From SCGC-AG-212-J23 sp036406675 (GTDB taxonomy: Bacteria > Pseudomonadota > Gammaproteobacteria > Burkholderiales > SG8-39), in contig DASXAO010000039.1 of assembly GCA_036406675.1 (NCBI GenBank), positions 1 to 22,351 on the forward strand: a DNA stretch of 22,351 nucleotides. The letters are read 5' to 3'. This document shows, in pieces, positions 6,340 to 14,676 of the stretch. Under the pieces are notes generated by a model. That model had not been told where the DNA came from, did no database searches, and saw only the letters and a program-made list of their open reading frames with translations. Position numbers and translations under genes: made by a program. How positions within the stretch are numbered: the first letter of the stretch is position 1; each line of letters starts with the position of its first letter.

Positions 6340-9141
6340 GTGGGCTCCGCACCGCCGCTTCCTGCCGCGATCGATGCCAACCGCGTGCTCGGCGTAGTTG
6401 CCGCGGTGGCGCGCGAGGCGCGGCCGAACGTGGAGGCGTACGTCGCGCTCGACTCTTCGCTCGAGCGCGACCTGGGGCTCGACAGCCTCGCGCGCGTCGA
6501 GCTGGTGCTCCGGCTGGAGCGCGAATTCCGTGCGAGCCTGCCCGAGCAGGCGCTCGCTTCGAGCGAGACGCCGCGCGATCTGCTGCGCTTCCTGCTCGCC
6601 GCGGCCGGCGCGGCGCCGCACGGCGCCGCGCGCAGCATCGCGAGCCTGGTGCAGGCCGAAGGCGTGCGCGCGCCCGCCGAGGCGCAGACGCTGGTCGAGG
6701 CGCTCGAATATCACGTCGAGCGGCAGCCCGAGCGGCTGAGCGTGTTCCTCTACGACGGCGACAAGGAGCACCGCATCACCTACCGCGACCTGTGGGAAGG
6801 CGCAATGCTCTACGCCGCGCGTCTCGCCGCGCAGGGCGTGGGACCGGGCCAGACGGTGGCGATCATGCTGCCGACGACCAAGGACTACCTTTTCTGCTTC
6901 TACGGCACGCTGCTCGCCGGGGCCATTCCGGTGCCGCTCTATCCGCCCGCGCGACTCACCACCATCGAAGACCACATGACCCGCCACGTGAGCGTGCTGA
7001 AAAGCGCCGGCGCCGCGGTGATGGTGACGATCCCCGAGGCGAAGCCGCTCGCCTGGCTGCTGCGCGCCCAGGTCGAGTCGCTGCGCGCGGTCATGGTCCC
7101 GGAGGATTTCTCGGGCGAAGCGCGCGATTTCGCGCCGGTGCGCGGGCGCAGCGGCCACATCGCGTTCCTCCAGTACACCTCGGGCAGCACCGGCAACCCC
7201 AAGGGGGTCGTGCTCACGCACGCCAACCTGCTCGCGAACGTCCGGGCCATGATCAAGGCCGCGCGCGCAAGCTCCGAGGACGTGTTCGTGAGCTGGCTGC
7301 CGCTCTACCACGACATGGGGCTGATCGGCGGCTGCTTCGCCACGATGTACGGCGGCTTCCCCGTGGTGCTGATGTCGCCGCTCGCCTTCCTTTCGCGGCC
7401 GAGCCAGTGGCTGCGCGCGATCCATCGCCATCGCGGCACGATCTCGGGCGGGCCGAATTTCTCGTACGAGCTCTGCCTGCGCCGCATCCAGGACGAAGAG
7501 CTGGACGACGTCGACCTGTCGTCGTGGCGCTTCGCGTTCAACGGCGCGGAGCCGGTGAGCCCGGAAACGATGACCGCGTTCCAGGAGCGGTTCGCGAAAT
7601 GGAAGCTGCGCAGGAACGTCATGTCCCCGGTGTACGGCCTGGCGGAGTGCTCGGTCGGGCTCGCCTTCACGCCGCCGGGCCAGGCGTGGAGGGTCGATTC
7701 GCTGGACCGCGGCGTGTTCGCGCGCGACGCGCGCGCAGTGCCCGCGAAGGCCGACGACCCGGCGCCGCTCAAGGTGGTCGGATGCGGCTACGTGCTTCCT
7801 TCGCACGACCTGCGCGTCGTCGACGCGGCGGGCCTGGAGCTCCCCGACTGCAACGAAGGCCAGCTCCTGTTCCGCGGGCCGTCGGCCACGAGCGGCTACT
7901 ACCGCAACCCGGAGGCCACCAAGGCGCTCTTCTCCGGCGAATGGGTCAACACCGGCGACCGCGCCTACATGTCGCACGGCATGGTGTTCATCACCGGGCG
8001 CGAGAAGGACGTGATCATCAAGGGCGGGCGCAACATCACGCCCTACGAGCTCGAGGAGGCGATCGGCGACCTGCCGCGCATCCGGCGCGGCTGCGTGGCG
8101 GTGTTCGGCAGCGTCGACCGCGCGAGCGGCACCGAGCGCGTGGTGGTGCTCGCCGAGACCCGCAGCCGCGACACCGCGCTCGACGACGACCTGCGCCACC
8201 GCATCAACGAGCTCGCGGTGTCGCTCATCGGCGGGCCGGTCGACGACATCGTGCTCGCGCCGCCGCACACGGTGCCGAAGACCTCCAGCGGCAAGATCCG
8301 CCGGGTCGCGGCGCGCGAGTATTACGAGCGCGGGGCGAGCGCCGCCGCGCCGCGCTCGGTTTGGCTGCAGTTCATCCGCCTGGTTCTCGCCGGCATCGGT
8401 CCGCAGCTCAGAAGGGGCGTGCGCGCCGCGCAAGGCGTGCTCTTCGCCCTGGCCGGGTGGCTCATCTTCGGCCTCTCTTTCCTGCTCGTGCTCGCCACCG
8501 CGCTGGTCGCGCCGGGACGCGCCACCTGGAACGTGGCGCAGCGCTGCATGCGCTTCTTCTTCCGCGTCTGCCGCATTCCGGTCGCGGTGCAGGGTCTCGA
8601 GAACCTGCCCCCGTCGGGTCCGTACGTAATCGCTTCCAACCACACCAGCTACCTCGACGGCGCGGTGCTCGTGGCGGCGCTGCCGTGGCGCCGCTACGCA
8701 TTCGTGGCAAAGCGCGAGCTCGCCGACAATTTCTTGAGCCGCGTGCTGGTGCGGGGAATCGGTGCGGTGTTCGTCGAGCGCTTCGACGTGCAGCGCAGCG
8801 CCGAGCACGCCGACGAGCTGGTGCAGGCGGCGAAGCAAGGCGCCTCGCTCATCGTCTTTCCCGAGGGCACGCTGCAGCGACACAGCGGCCTGATGCCGTT
8901 CCGCGCGGGCGCGTTCCAGGTCGCCGCGCAGGCCGGCATCCCGGTGGTGCCGGTGTCGCTGCGCGGAGTGCGCTCGGTGCTGCGCGACGAGACCTGGTAT
9001 CCGCGCCGCGCGCCCGTTGCCGTGACCTTGGGCGCGCCGATTGCCCCTGACGGCGACGACTGGAGCGCGGTGCTGCGCATCCGCGACCGCGCGCGCGCCG
9101 AGATCCTGCAGCACTGCGGCGAGCCCGACCTCGAAGCGTAG
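6340..9141 (+). CDS. ACP - acyl-AMP ligase - PlsC acyltransferase, three-domain lipid enzyme
   Basis: A 933-residue protein from GTG 6340; GTG 6322 is an in-frame alternative that lies inside the palindrome. Residues about 10-85 are an acyl carrier protein with the phosphopantetheine Ser in GLDSL (S49). Residues about 105-665 are an ANL adenylating enzyme of the fatty acyl-AMP ligase/FadD type, with YTSGSTGNPKG at 279-289, LPLYHDMGL, YGLAECS, a GDR-type motif (NTGDRAYM) and catalytic Lys652 in TSSGKI. A membrane helix follows at about 700-730. Residues about 735-925 are a 1-acylglycerol-3-phosphate-type acyltransferase, with NHTSYLD (H768, D773) and FPEGT (841-844). The likely route is that free fatty acid becomes acyl-AMP, passes to its own ACP, and is then used by PlsC to acylate a (lyso)lipid at the inner membrane. 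The domain order and motifs are seen; the acceptor is inferred. It is divergent from the regulator. Confidence 0.92.
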   Translation: MGSAPPLPAAIDANRVLGVVAAVAREARPNVEAYVALDSSLERDLGLDSLARVELVLRLEREFRASLPEQALASSETPRDLLRFLLAAAGAAPHGAARSIASLVQAEGVRAPAEAQTLVEALEYHVERQPERLSVFLYDGDKEHRITYRDLWEGAMLYAARLAAQGVGPGQTVAIMLPTTKDYLFCFYGTLLAGAIPVPLYPPARLTTIEDHMTRHVSVLKSAGAAVMVTIPEAKPLAWLLRAQVESLRAVMVPEDFSGEARDFAPVRGRSGHIAFLQYTSGSTGNPKGVVLTHANLLANVRAMIKAARASSEDVFVSWLPLYHDMGLIGGCFATMYGGFPVVLMSPLAFLSRPSQWLRAIHRHRGTISGGPNFSYELCLRRIQDEELDDVDLSSWRFAFNGAEPVSPETMTAFQERFAKWKLRRNVMSPVYGLAECSVGLAFTPPGQAWRVDSLDRGVFARDARAVPAKADDPAPLKVVGCGYVLPSHDLRVVDAAGLELPDCNEGQLLFRGPSATSGYYRNPEATKALFSGEWVNTGDRAYMSHGMVFITGREKDVIIKGGRNITPYELEEAIGDLPRIRRGCVAVFGSVDRASGTERVVVLAETRSRDTALDDDLRHRINELAVSLIGGPVDDIVLAPPHTVPKTSSGKIRRVAAREYYERGASAAAPRSVWLQFIRLVLAGIGPQLRRGVRAAQGVLFALAGWLIFGLSFLLVLATALVAPGRATWNVAQRCMRFFFRVCRIPVAVQGLENLPPSGPYVIASNHTSYLDGAVLVAALPWRRYAFVAKRELADNFLSRVLVRGIGAVFVERFDVQRSAEHADELVQAAKQGASLIVFPEGTLQRHSGLMPFRAGAFQVAAQAGIPVVPVSLRGVRSVLRDETWYPRRAPVAVTLGAPIAPDGDDWSAVLRIRDRARAEILQHCGEPDLEA

Positions 9142-9184
9142 AAATGGCGACTGTCACCGTCCTAATTGGTGACTGTCACCATTT
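9142..9184. terminator. long hairpin between convergent genes, likely bidirectional terminator or repeat element
   Basis: Two copies of GGYGACTGTCACC (9146-9158 and 9168-9180, 22 bp apart) are each palindromic about a central T. Together with flanking AAAT and ATTT they form one larger inverted repeat. Arms 9142-9158 and 9168-9184 pair over 17 positions with one T-T mismatch and one wobble, around a 9-nt loop. The element exactly fills the space between the stop of the lipid enzyme (9141) and the stop of the PhzF gene (9186). The A/T ends give short U-tracts on both strands, which suits a bidirectional terminator. Its modular form also suits a dispersed intergenic repeat. Confidence 0.65.
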
Positions 9185-9185
9185 T

Positions 9186-10019
9186 CTAGATCCTTAGGGT
9201 GCCCTCGATGCAGGTCACGGCGCGGCCGCCGATGCGCACGCCGTCCTCGTCCACGCGCACGTGCACGCGGCCGTCGCGCTTCATCTGCATGCCCTGGCGC
9301 GCGATGTAGCGCTCGCCGAAGCGCTTGAGCGAGTTGGTCTGCTTGAGGTAGTGCGCGACCGCAAGATTGCCGCTGCCGCACACCGGGTCCTCGGGGATGC
9401 CGTGCGCGGGCGCGAACGAGCGCACGTGCATCGCGGTCTGCTTCTCGCCGGAAGGCGCGAAAACGGTGATGCCGGTCGCCTCGTGGTCGATGGTGAAAGC
9501 GGCGAGCGCGCCCATGTCGGGCTTGAGCGCTGCGAGCTCCTGCGCGTCGGCGACTTCGCCCACGATCCAGATCGGACCCACCTCGATGCGCAAGAGCTTC
9601 TTGGCGAACGGCAGCCCGCGGCGCACGTCGGTGATGCGCGGCTCCGGGCCGCGCACGAAGATGCGCTCGTCCTCGAAGGACAGGTCGAGGATGCCTGCGG
9701 TGCATTCCTGGCGCAGCAGCTTTTTCTTCTCCACGAAGCCGGACTCGAGCGCGGCGTAGGCGCTGCCGATGGTGGGATGCCCGGCGAACGGCAGCTCGTG
9801 CTGCGGCGTGAAGATGCGCAGGCGATAGTCGGCCTGCGACGAGGGCAGCAGGAACGTGGTCTCGGAAAGGTTGACCCAGCAGGCGATGCGCTGCATGTCC
9901 TCGGTCTCGAGCCCCTCGCCGCCCAGCACCACCGCGACCGGGTTGCCGTAGAAGGGCCTGCCGGTGAAGACGTCCACCTGCTTCAGGGTGAGGCTGGAAG
10001 CTTCGCTCGATTCGCTCAT
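9186..10019 (-). CDS. PhzF-family isomerase/epimerase-like protein
   Basis: A 277-residue PhzF-like protein, the normal length for the family. The N-terminal VDVFTGRPFYGNPVAVV and NLSETTFL (E53, the position of the catalytic Glu of PhzF) are clear, as is PFAGHPT around H81. In the second half EDPVCGSGN is the matching mirror motif of the duplicated fold. Family members catalyse proton transfers, as in trans-2,3-dihydro-3-hydroxyanthranilate isomerisation, but most are uncharacterised; no phenazine genes are present here, so the substrate is unknown. The ATG overlaps the stop of the upstream membrane protein as ATGA, which indicates translational coupling. An upstream in-frame Met at 10115 would overlap that gene by 100 bp and is less likely. 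Confidence 0.9.
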   Translation of the reverse strand: MSESSEASSLTLKQVDVFTGRPFYGNPVAVVLGGEGLETEDMQRIACWVNLSETTFLLPSSQADYRLRIFTPQHELPFAGHPTIGSAYAALESGFVEKKKLLRQECTAGILDLSFEDERIFVRGPEPRITDVRRGLPFAKKLLRIEVGPIWIVGEVADAQELAALKPDMGALAAFTIDHEATGITVFAPSGEKQTAMHVRSFAPAHGIPEDPVCGSGNLAVAHYLKQTNSLKRFGERYIARQGMQMKRDGRVHVRVDEDGVRIGGRAVTCIEGTLRI

Positions 10020-12049
10020 TTCAGGATCCGCAGCAGATTGTGATGCGCATCGGTGAAAACGGGAAGATCCCTGCGCTCCTCGATCGCTTCGGCGGCCTCC
10101 GCGATGCGCCCCCACTCCAGGAGCCTGCGGTTGCGGGTGACAATCACCTGATCGGTCGAGGAATACCAGTATTCCGGCCCGTCGTCGGCGTCGGGGCTGT
10201 CAGAGATGTTGACCGCCTCGAAGCCGAACTCGTCGGCGAGGCGCTTTACCACCGGAAGCAGGTCGATGTAGCGGTTGGTGGCCTGGAACACGATCACGCC
10301 GTCGGGCTTGAGGTGCTTGACGTAGAGCGCCATGGCCTCTCGGGTCACCAGGTGCATCGGGATCGAGTCGCCCGAGAACGCGTCGATGCCGAGCACGTCG
10401 TAGGCGCGCGCCGGCTCGCGCTCGAGCGACAGGCGCCCGTCGCCCATGACGAGCTCGGTCTTCGCCGGGGTGTCGGCGAGGTAGGTGAACTCGCTCCGCG
10501 CGATGTCGACCACGCGCGGGCTGATCTCGTAGAAGGTGAGCCGGTCGCCGGGCTTCATCCAGGCGGCAATCACGCCGGCGCCGAGGCCGAGCACGCCTAC
10601 GTTCAGCGGCCTCTTCGGATCGAGCTCGCGCAGCGAGGTGAAGACGCGGCCGTAGCCCGAGTCCGGGCTGAAATAGTCGGCGGGCGTGTTGCGGAACGCG
10701 TCGCCGAGGAGCTGCCCGCCGTGCATGATCGCGCCGTGGTACATCGAGCGGTACGGCACCGGGCTGTAGTGGTCTGCGGTGCGCACCACGCCGTAGAAAT
10801 CGCGCTCCATCACCCGGATGCCGCGCGTGTAGTCGTTGCCGCCCCTCACCACGAGGACCGCGGTCGCGCCGAGGACCGCGAGGACGCCCCACTTCGCGAC
10901 GCCGCGCACCCGCAGGGCAAAGAGCCCGGCGAGCAGGATGAGGGCGATGCCGAGCTCGAAATAGCCGCGCAGGACGAGCGGCGCGATCACCGCCACGAGG
11001 ACCGCGCCGAGCGCGCCGCCGAGCGACATCATGAGATAGAACCGGGTGAGGTGCGCCGGGTCGGGCTTGAGGCGCGCGAGCTCGCCGTGGCACACCATGC
11101 ATGCGACGAACATGCCGACGAAATACAGCGGAGCCGCGACGTGCAGGTCGAGCGAAGGAATGTAGTACGCCATCGCCGGTAGCAGCGCGAGCAGCGCGGC
11201 GAGCAGCGCGGTGCGCAGGTACCAGCGCGGATGGTCGAACACCAGGATGAAGGTGATGAGGTAGAGCGCGAGCGGCAGCACCCACAGAAAGGGCACGCTC
11301 GAGACGTTCTGGGTCACGTGGTTGGTGACCGCGAGCAGCATCACCGAGCCCATCGCCGAGAGCGCGAGCCACAACAGTTGATCACTCAGAGAAAGCGGCG
11401 CCGCCGTTTCTTTCGTGGCCTTCACTTCGGGTTCGAAGCCGTTGATCGACATCCAGGCCGTGCCGGCGCAAAGGAGGACGAAGGCGGCAAACAGCAGCGA
11501 CCAGCCCCAGCCGAGCTGGTTGAGATCGAACACGGGCTCGAACAGCACCGGGAAGCCGAGCAGCGCGAGAAGGGACGCGAAATTGGAAAGCGCGAAAAGG
11601 CGGTAGGGCACCGCGCTCTGGAAGCGACGCCAATACCAAGACTGCAGGAGCGGCGTGGTGGTGGAAAGCAGGAAGTACGGCAGGCCGATCGTCGCCACGA
11701 GCAGCAGCAGGATGCGCGAGATCGGCTCCTCCTCGCCGCGCGGCTTCCAGCCGCTCGAGGCGATGATCGGCAGGCAGGCGAGCGACGCGACGAGCAGCGC
11801 GACGTGCAGCAGCGCCTGCCGCCGCGCGCCCAGGCGCGTGGTGAGATCGGCGTAGGCGTAGCCGGCGAGCAGCACGCTCTGGAAGAACACGAGGCACGTG
11901 GTCCAGACGCCGGCCGAGCCGCCGAACCAGGGCAGGATCTGCTTGGCGATGATCGGCTGGACCAGGAACAGCAGGAACGACGAAAGAAAGATCGTCGCCG
12001 CGTACGGCAGCGTGCCGAGCAGGGAATACGGTCGGACTAGTGTTTGAAT
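10016..12049 (-). CDS. membrane-embedded spermidine-synthase-like protein (fused MFS/SpeE type)
   Basis: About 677 residues. The N-terminal two thirds are hydrophobic helices beginning FLLFLVQPIIAKQILPWFGG, typical of this family. The C-terminal domain is a SAM-binding Rossmann fold with VLGLGAG at 486-492, FYEISP, and DAFSGDSIP where polyamine synthases carry the catalytic Asp loop. Soluble polyamine synthase activity is unproven for such proteins. The start is a problem. The first in-frame ATG (11890) would remove the conserved N-terminus, and between it and the upstream in-frame stop at 12062-12064 there is no ATG, GTG or TTG at the right place. ATT at 12049, preceded by a purine-rich GATAAGAAG, is my best guess; CTG codons further in are alternatives. 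It lies 24 bp after sucD and overlaps the PhzF start by 4 bp. Confidence 0.85.
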   Translation of the reverse strand: MQTLVRPYSLLGTLPYAATIFLSSFLLFLVQPIIAKQILPWFGGSAGVWTTCLVFFQSVLLAGYAYADLTTRLGARRQALLHVALLVASLACLPIIASSGWKPRGEEEPISRILLLLVATIGLPYFLLSTTTPLLQSWYWRRFQSAVPYRLFALSNFASLLALLGFPVLFEPVFDLNQLGWGWSLLFAAFVLLCAGTAWMSINGFEPEVKATKETAAPLSLSDQLLWLALSAMGSVMLLAVTNHVTQNVSSVPFLWVLPLALYLITFILVFDHPRWYLRTALLAALLALLPAMAYYIPSLDLHVAAPLYFVGMFVACMVCHGELARLKPDPAHLTRFYLMMSLGGALGAVLVAVIAPLVLRGYFELGIALILLAGLFALRVRGVAKWGVLAVLGATAVLVVRGGNDYTRGIRVMERDFYGVVRTADHYSPVPYRSMYHGAIMHGGQLLGDAFRNTPADYFSPDSGYGRVFTSLRELDPKRPLNVGVLGLGAGVIAAWMKPGDRLTFYEISPRVVDIARSEFTYLADTPAKTELVMGDGRLSLEREPARAYDVLGIDAFSGDSIPMHLVTREAMALYVKHLKPDGVIVFQATNRYIDLLPVVKRLADEFGFEAVNISDSPDADDGPEYWYSSTDQVIVTRNRRLLEWGRIAEAAEAIEERRDLPVFTDAHHNLLRILK

Positions 12050-12073
12050 TGTCTTCTTATCTCAGGACAAACT

Positions 12074-12952
12074 TCAGCGCAGAACGGACTTCAGGATTTT
12101 TCCCATCTCTGCGGGATTGCGCGTGGTCTTGATGCCGCACTCCTCCATCACCGCCAGCTTCTCCTGCGCCGTGCCCTTGCCGCCGGAAATGATCGCGCCG
12201 GCGTGCCCCATCCTCTTGCCCGGCGGCGCAGTGACGCCGGCGATGAAGCCCACCACCGGCTTCCTCATGTGTTCCTTGACCCAGCGCGCCGCGAGCTCCT
12301 CGTCGTTGCCGCCGATCTCGCCCACCATGATCACCGCCTCGGTCTGCGGGTCGTCGTTGAACATCCTGAGAACGTCGATGTGCTTCAACCCGTTGACCGG
12401 ATCGCCGCCGATGCCGACGCAGCTCGACTGGCCGAGGCCGAGCTCGCGCAGCTGCCCCACCGCCTCGTAGGTAAGCGTGCCCGAGCGCGACACCACGCCC
12501 ACCGGGCCCTTCTTGTGGATGTGGCCCGGCATGATGCCGATCTTGAGCTCGTCGGGCGTGATCACCCCCGGGCAGTTCGGCCCCACGAGCAGCGTCTTGC
12601 TCCCGACCATGCGGTCCTTGGTGCGGATCATGTCGCGCACCGGAATGCCTTCGGTGATGCAGATCACGAGCTCGAGCCCGGCGTCGACCGCCTCGTCGAT
12701 CGCGGCGGCGGCGAAAGGCGGCGGCACGTAGATCACCGACACCGTGGCTCCGGTGGCTTTCTTCGCATCCTTTACGGACCCGTAGATGGGAATGCCCTCG
12801 AAGTCCTCGCCCGCCTTCTTTGGATTCACGCCCGCGACGTAGCAGCTCTTGCCGTTGGCGTACTGGACGCCCGTGCGCGTGTGGAACTGGCCGGTCTTGC
12901 CGGTGATGCCCTGCGTCATCACGCGGGTGTTCTTGTCGATCAGGATGCTCAT
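12074..12952 (-). CDS. sucD: succinyl-CoA synthetase alpha subunit (ADP/GDP-forming)
   Basis: A 292-residue protein that with SucC forms the TCA-cycle enzyme interconverting succinyl-CoA and succinate with phosphorylation of ADP or GDP. The CoA-binding N-terminus (VMTQGITGKTGQFHT) and GPNCPGVI are intact. The phosphorylated His is H250 in GHAGAIISGG. The length is standard. The start ATG lies 10 bp after the sucC stop, so the two subunits are co-transcribed. It is the third gene in the minus-strand run. Confidence 0.98.
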   Translation of the reverse strand: MSILIDKNTRVMTQGITGKTGQFHTRTGVQYANGKSCYVAGVNPKKAGEDFEGIPIYGSVKDAKKATGATVSVIYVPPPFAAAAIDEAVDAGLELVICITEGIPVRDMIRTKDRMVGSKTLLVGPNCPGVITPDELKIGIMPGHIHKKGPVGVVSRSGTLTYEAVGQLRELGLGQSSCVGIGGDPVNGLKHIDVLRMFNDDPQTEAVIMVGEIGGNDEELAARWVKEHMRKPVVGFIAGVTAPPGKRMGHAGAIISGGKGTAQEKLAVMEECGIKTTRNPAEMGKILKSVLR

Positions 12953-12962
12953 GTGGCGTGTT

Positions 12963-14123
12963 TCATTTGGCTGCTTTCACCACTTTTTCCGCCGCATCGG
13001 CCATGTTCTTGGCCGAGATGATGGGCAATTTGGAATCGGCGAGGATCTGCTTTCCGAGGTCGACGTTGGTGCCCTCGAGCCGCACCACCAGCGGCACGTG
13101 CAGGCTCACCGCCTTGGATGCGTCCACCAGCGCCTGCGCGATCACGTCGCAGCGCATGATGCCGCCGAAGATGTTGACCAGGATCGCCTTGAGCGCGGGC
13201 GTCTTCAGCATGATCTTGAACGCCTCGGTGACCTTCTCGGTGGTGGCGCCGCCGCCGACGTCGAGGAAGTTGGCGGGGGCTCCGCCGTAGAACTTGATGA
13301 TGTCCATCGTCGCCATCGCGAGCCCGGCGCCGTTTACCAGACAGCCGATGTTGCCGTCGAGCTGGATGTAGTTGAGGTCGTGCTTGGACGCCTCGACCTC
13401 GGCGGGGTCCTCTTCGTCGAGGTCGCGCAGCGCGGCGATGTCCGGATGGCGAAATAGCGCGTTGTCGTCGAAGTTCATCTTCGAGTCGAGCGCGAGCACC
13501 TGGTTCTGCCCGGTGACGATCAGCGGGTTCACCTCGACCAGCGACGCGTCGGTGTCCCAGAAGCACTTGTAGAGCGCCTTGAAGAGCGCCCTGCCCTGCG
13601 CCAGCGCGACCTGGGGAATGCCGATGCCGAGCGCGATCTCGTCGGCGTCCGCGTCGCCGAGGCCCTGCGCCGGATCGATCGCGATCTTGCGGATCTTCTC
13701 CGGCGTCTTGGCGGCCACCTCCTCGATGTCCATGCCGCCCTCGGAAGAGGCCATCAGCACGACCTTCTGCGAGCCGCGGTCGACCACCATGCCGACGTAG
13801 AGCTCCTTCTTGATGTCGGCGCCTTCCTCCACCAGCAGCCTGCGCACCTTCTGCCCTTCCGGGCCGGTCTGGTGGGTCTTCAGCTGCATGCCGAGGATCT
13901 GCTTCGCCTTCTCCCTCACATCATCAATCGAGCGGGCGACCTTCACGCCGCCGCCCTTGCCGCGGCCGCCGGCGTGGATCTGCGCCTTGACCACCCAGAC
14001 GCTGCCGCCCAGCTTCTTCGCCGCCTCGACCGCTTCGTCGACGCTGAACGCGGCAAAGCCTCGCGGCGTCGGCACGCCGAACTTCCGGAAGAGCTCCTTA
14101 CCCTGGTACTCGTGGATTTTCAC
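12963..14123 (-). CDS. sucC: succinyl-CoA synthetase beta subunit (ADP-forming)
   Basis: A 386-residue ATP-grasp subunit of succinyl-CoA synthetase. The N-terminus MKIHEYQGKELFRKFGVP is textbook. The nucleotide-binding region has KAQIHAGGRGKGGGV, and the C-terminal ligase domain carries FLDVGGGA and VNIFGGIMRCD. The start codon is GTG, shared with the upstream gene's stop as GTGA, so translation is probably coupled to the DUF2889 gene. The length is standard and no key residue appears to be missing. Confidence 0.98.
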   Translation of the reverse strand: MKIHEYQGKELFRKFGVPTPRGFAAFSVDEAVEAAKKLGGSVWVVKAQIHAGGRGKGGGVKVARSIDDVREKAKQILGMQLKTHQTGPEGQKVRRLLVEEGADIKKELYVGMVVDRGSQKVVLMASSEGGMDIEEVAAKTPEKIRKIAIDPAQGLGDADADEIALGIGIPQVALAQGRALFKALYKCFWDTDASLVEVNPLIVTGQNQVLALDSKMNFDDNALFRHPDIAALRDLDEEDPAEVEASKHDLNYIQLDGNIGCLVNGAGLAMATMDIIKFYGGAPANFLDVGGGATTEKVTEAFKIMLKTPALKAILVNIFGGIMRCDVIAQALVDASKAVSLHVPLVVRLEGTNVDLGKQILADSKLPIISAKNMADAAEKVVKAAK

Positions 14124-14668
14124 GCTGCTTTTCCTCTATACCATTTCGGATACCAGACGCGCACCGTCTCGCCCGTCGTCTCGAGCGCATGGCACTGGTC
14201 GAGCTGGAAGGGCTTCGCGCCGTCGTCCTGCTCTTCCTTCATCTCGCCGGCGAACGACTGGATCGCGGCGGTGGGCATGCCGGCGAGCATCTCGGTGAGG
14301 TGGGTGCAGCCGCGCACGCCGCCGAGGAGCTCGTTCGCCTTGAGCCTGAAATGCCGCACCAGATTGAGCCCGACGAGGGCGCGGTACGCCGGCGCGATCG
14401 TCTCGCAGCCGCCTGGATAGGGCACTGCCTCGGAAGACGCCGCCGCGTCGACCACGTTGAACTTGCGGTCGATGGTGAGGCGCAGCCACATGCTGTGCAC
14501 CGGCTGGCCGGCGCGGCGCACTCCGGTCTTCAGGTGGTAGTCGTGGTTCTTGATGTCGGTGAGGTGCGCCTCGATGTCCCAGAGGCCGTCGGCGCGCTTG
14601 TAGCCTTCGTAACGGACGCGGCGCGTGTGGAGGAGCTCGCGCTCGACCTCGGTGACCGGCAGGGACAT
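14120..14668 (-). CDS. DUF2889 family protein
   Basis: A 182-residue protein of the uncharacterised DUF2889 family, recognisable from RRVRYEGYKRADGLWDIEAH, a DHxY-like stretch (NHDYHLKTG) and CTHLTEML, with conserved Cys and His residues. No signal peptide or membrane segment is visible. I recall that in betaproteobacteria a DUF2889 gene often stands directly before sucC, and that arrangement is present here with a 4-bp overlap. Its biochemical function is unknown. The ATG chosen (14668) has no Shine-Dalgarno sequence and sits 8 nt after a TGCTAAAAT extended -10 on the minus strand. Confidence 0.87.
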   Translation of the reverse strand: MSLPVTEVERELLHTRRVRYEGYKRADGLWDIEAHLTDIKNHDYHLKTGVRRAGQPVHSMWLRLTIDRKFNVVDAAASSEAVPYPGGCETIAPAYRALVGLNLVRHFRLKANELLGGVRGCTHLTEMLAGMPTAAIQSFAGEMKEEQDDGAKPFQLDQCHALETTGETVRVWYPKWYRGKAA

Positions 14669-14676
14669 AGGCGCGG

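Noticed and set aside
6313..9114. Upstream extension of the cNMP-type gene giving a 1260-residue minus-strand protein
   Set aside because: The added part is antisense to the ACP-ligase-PlsC gene, is His/Arg/Glu-rich without motifs, and the recognisable domains begin only near 6300.
9146..9180. Short direct repeats that might begin a CRISPR array
   Set aside because: There are only two units, the spacing is 22 bp with a 9-bp spacer, and there are no cas genes; the hairpin explanation covers all of it.
9186..10019. Phenazine biosynthesis locus suggested by the PhzF-like gene
   Set aside because: No phzA, B, C, D, E or G homologue is present; PhzF-like proteins are widespread outside phenazine clusters.
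10020..10115. Earlier in-frame Met for the PhzF-like gene
   Set aside because: It would overlap the upstream gene by 100 bp and adds non-conserved residues, whereas the ATGA overlap start matches the family N-terminus.
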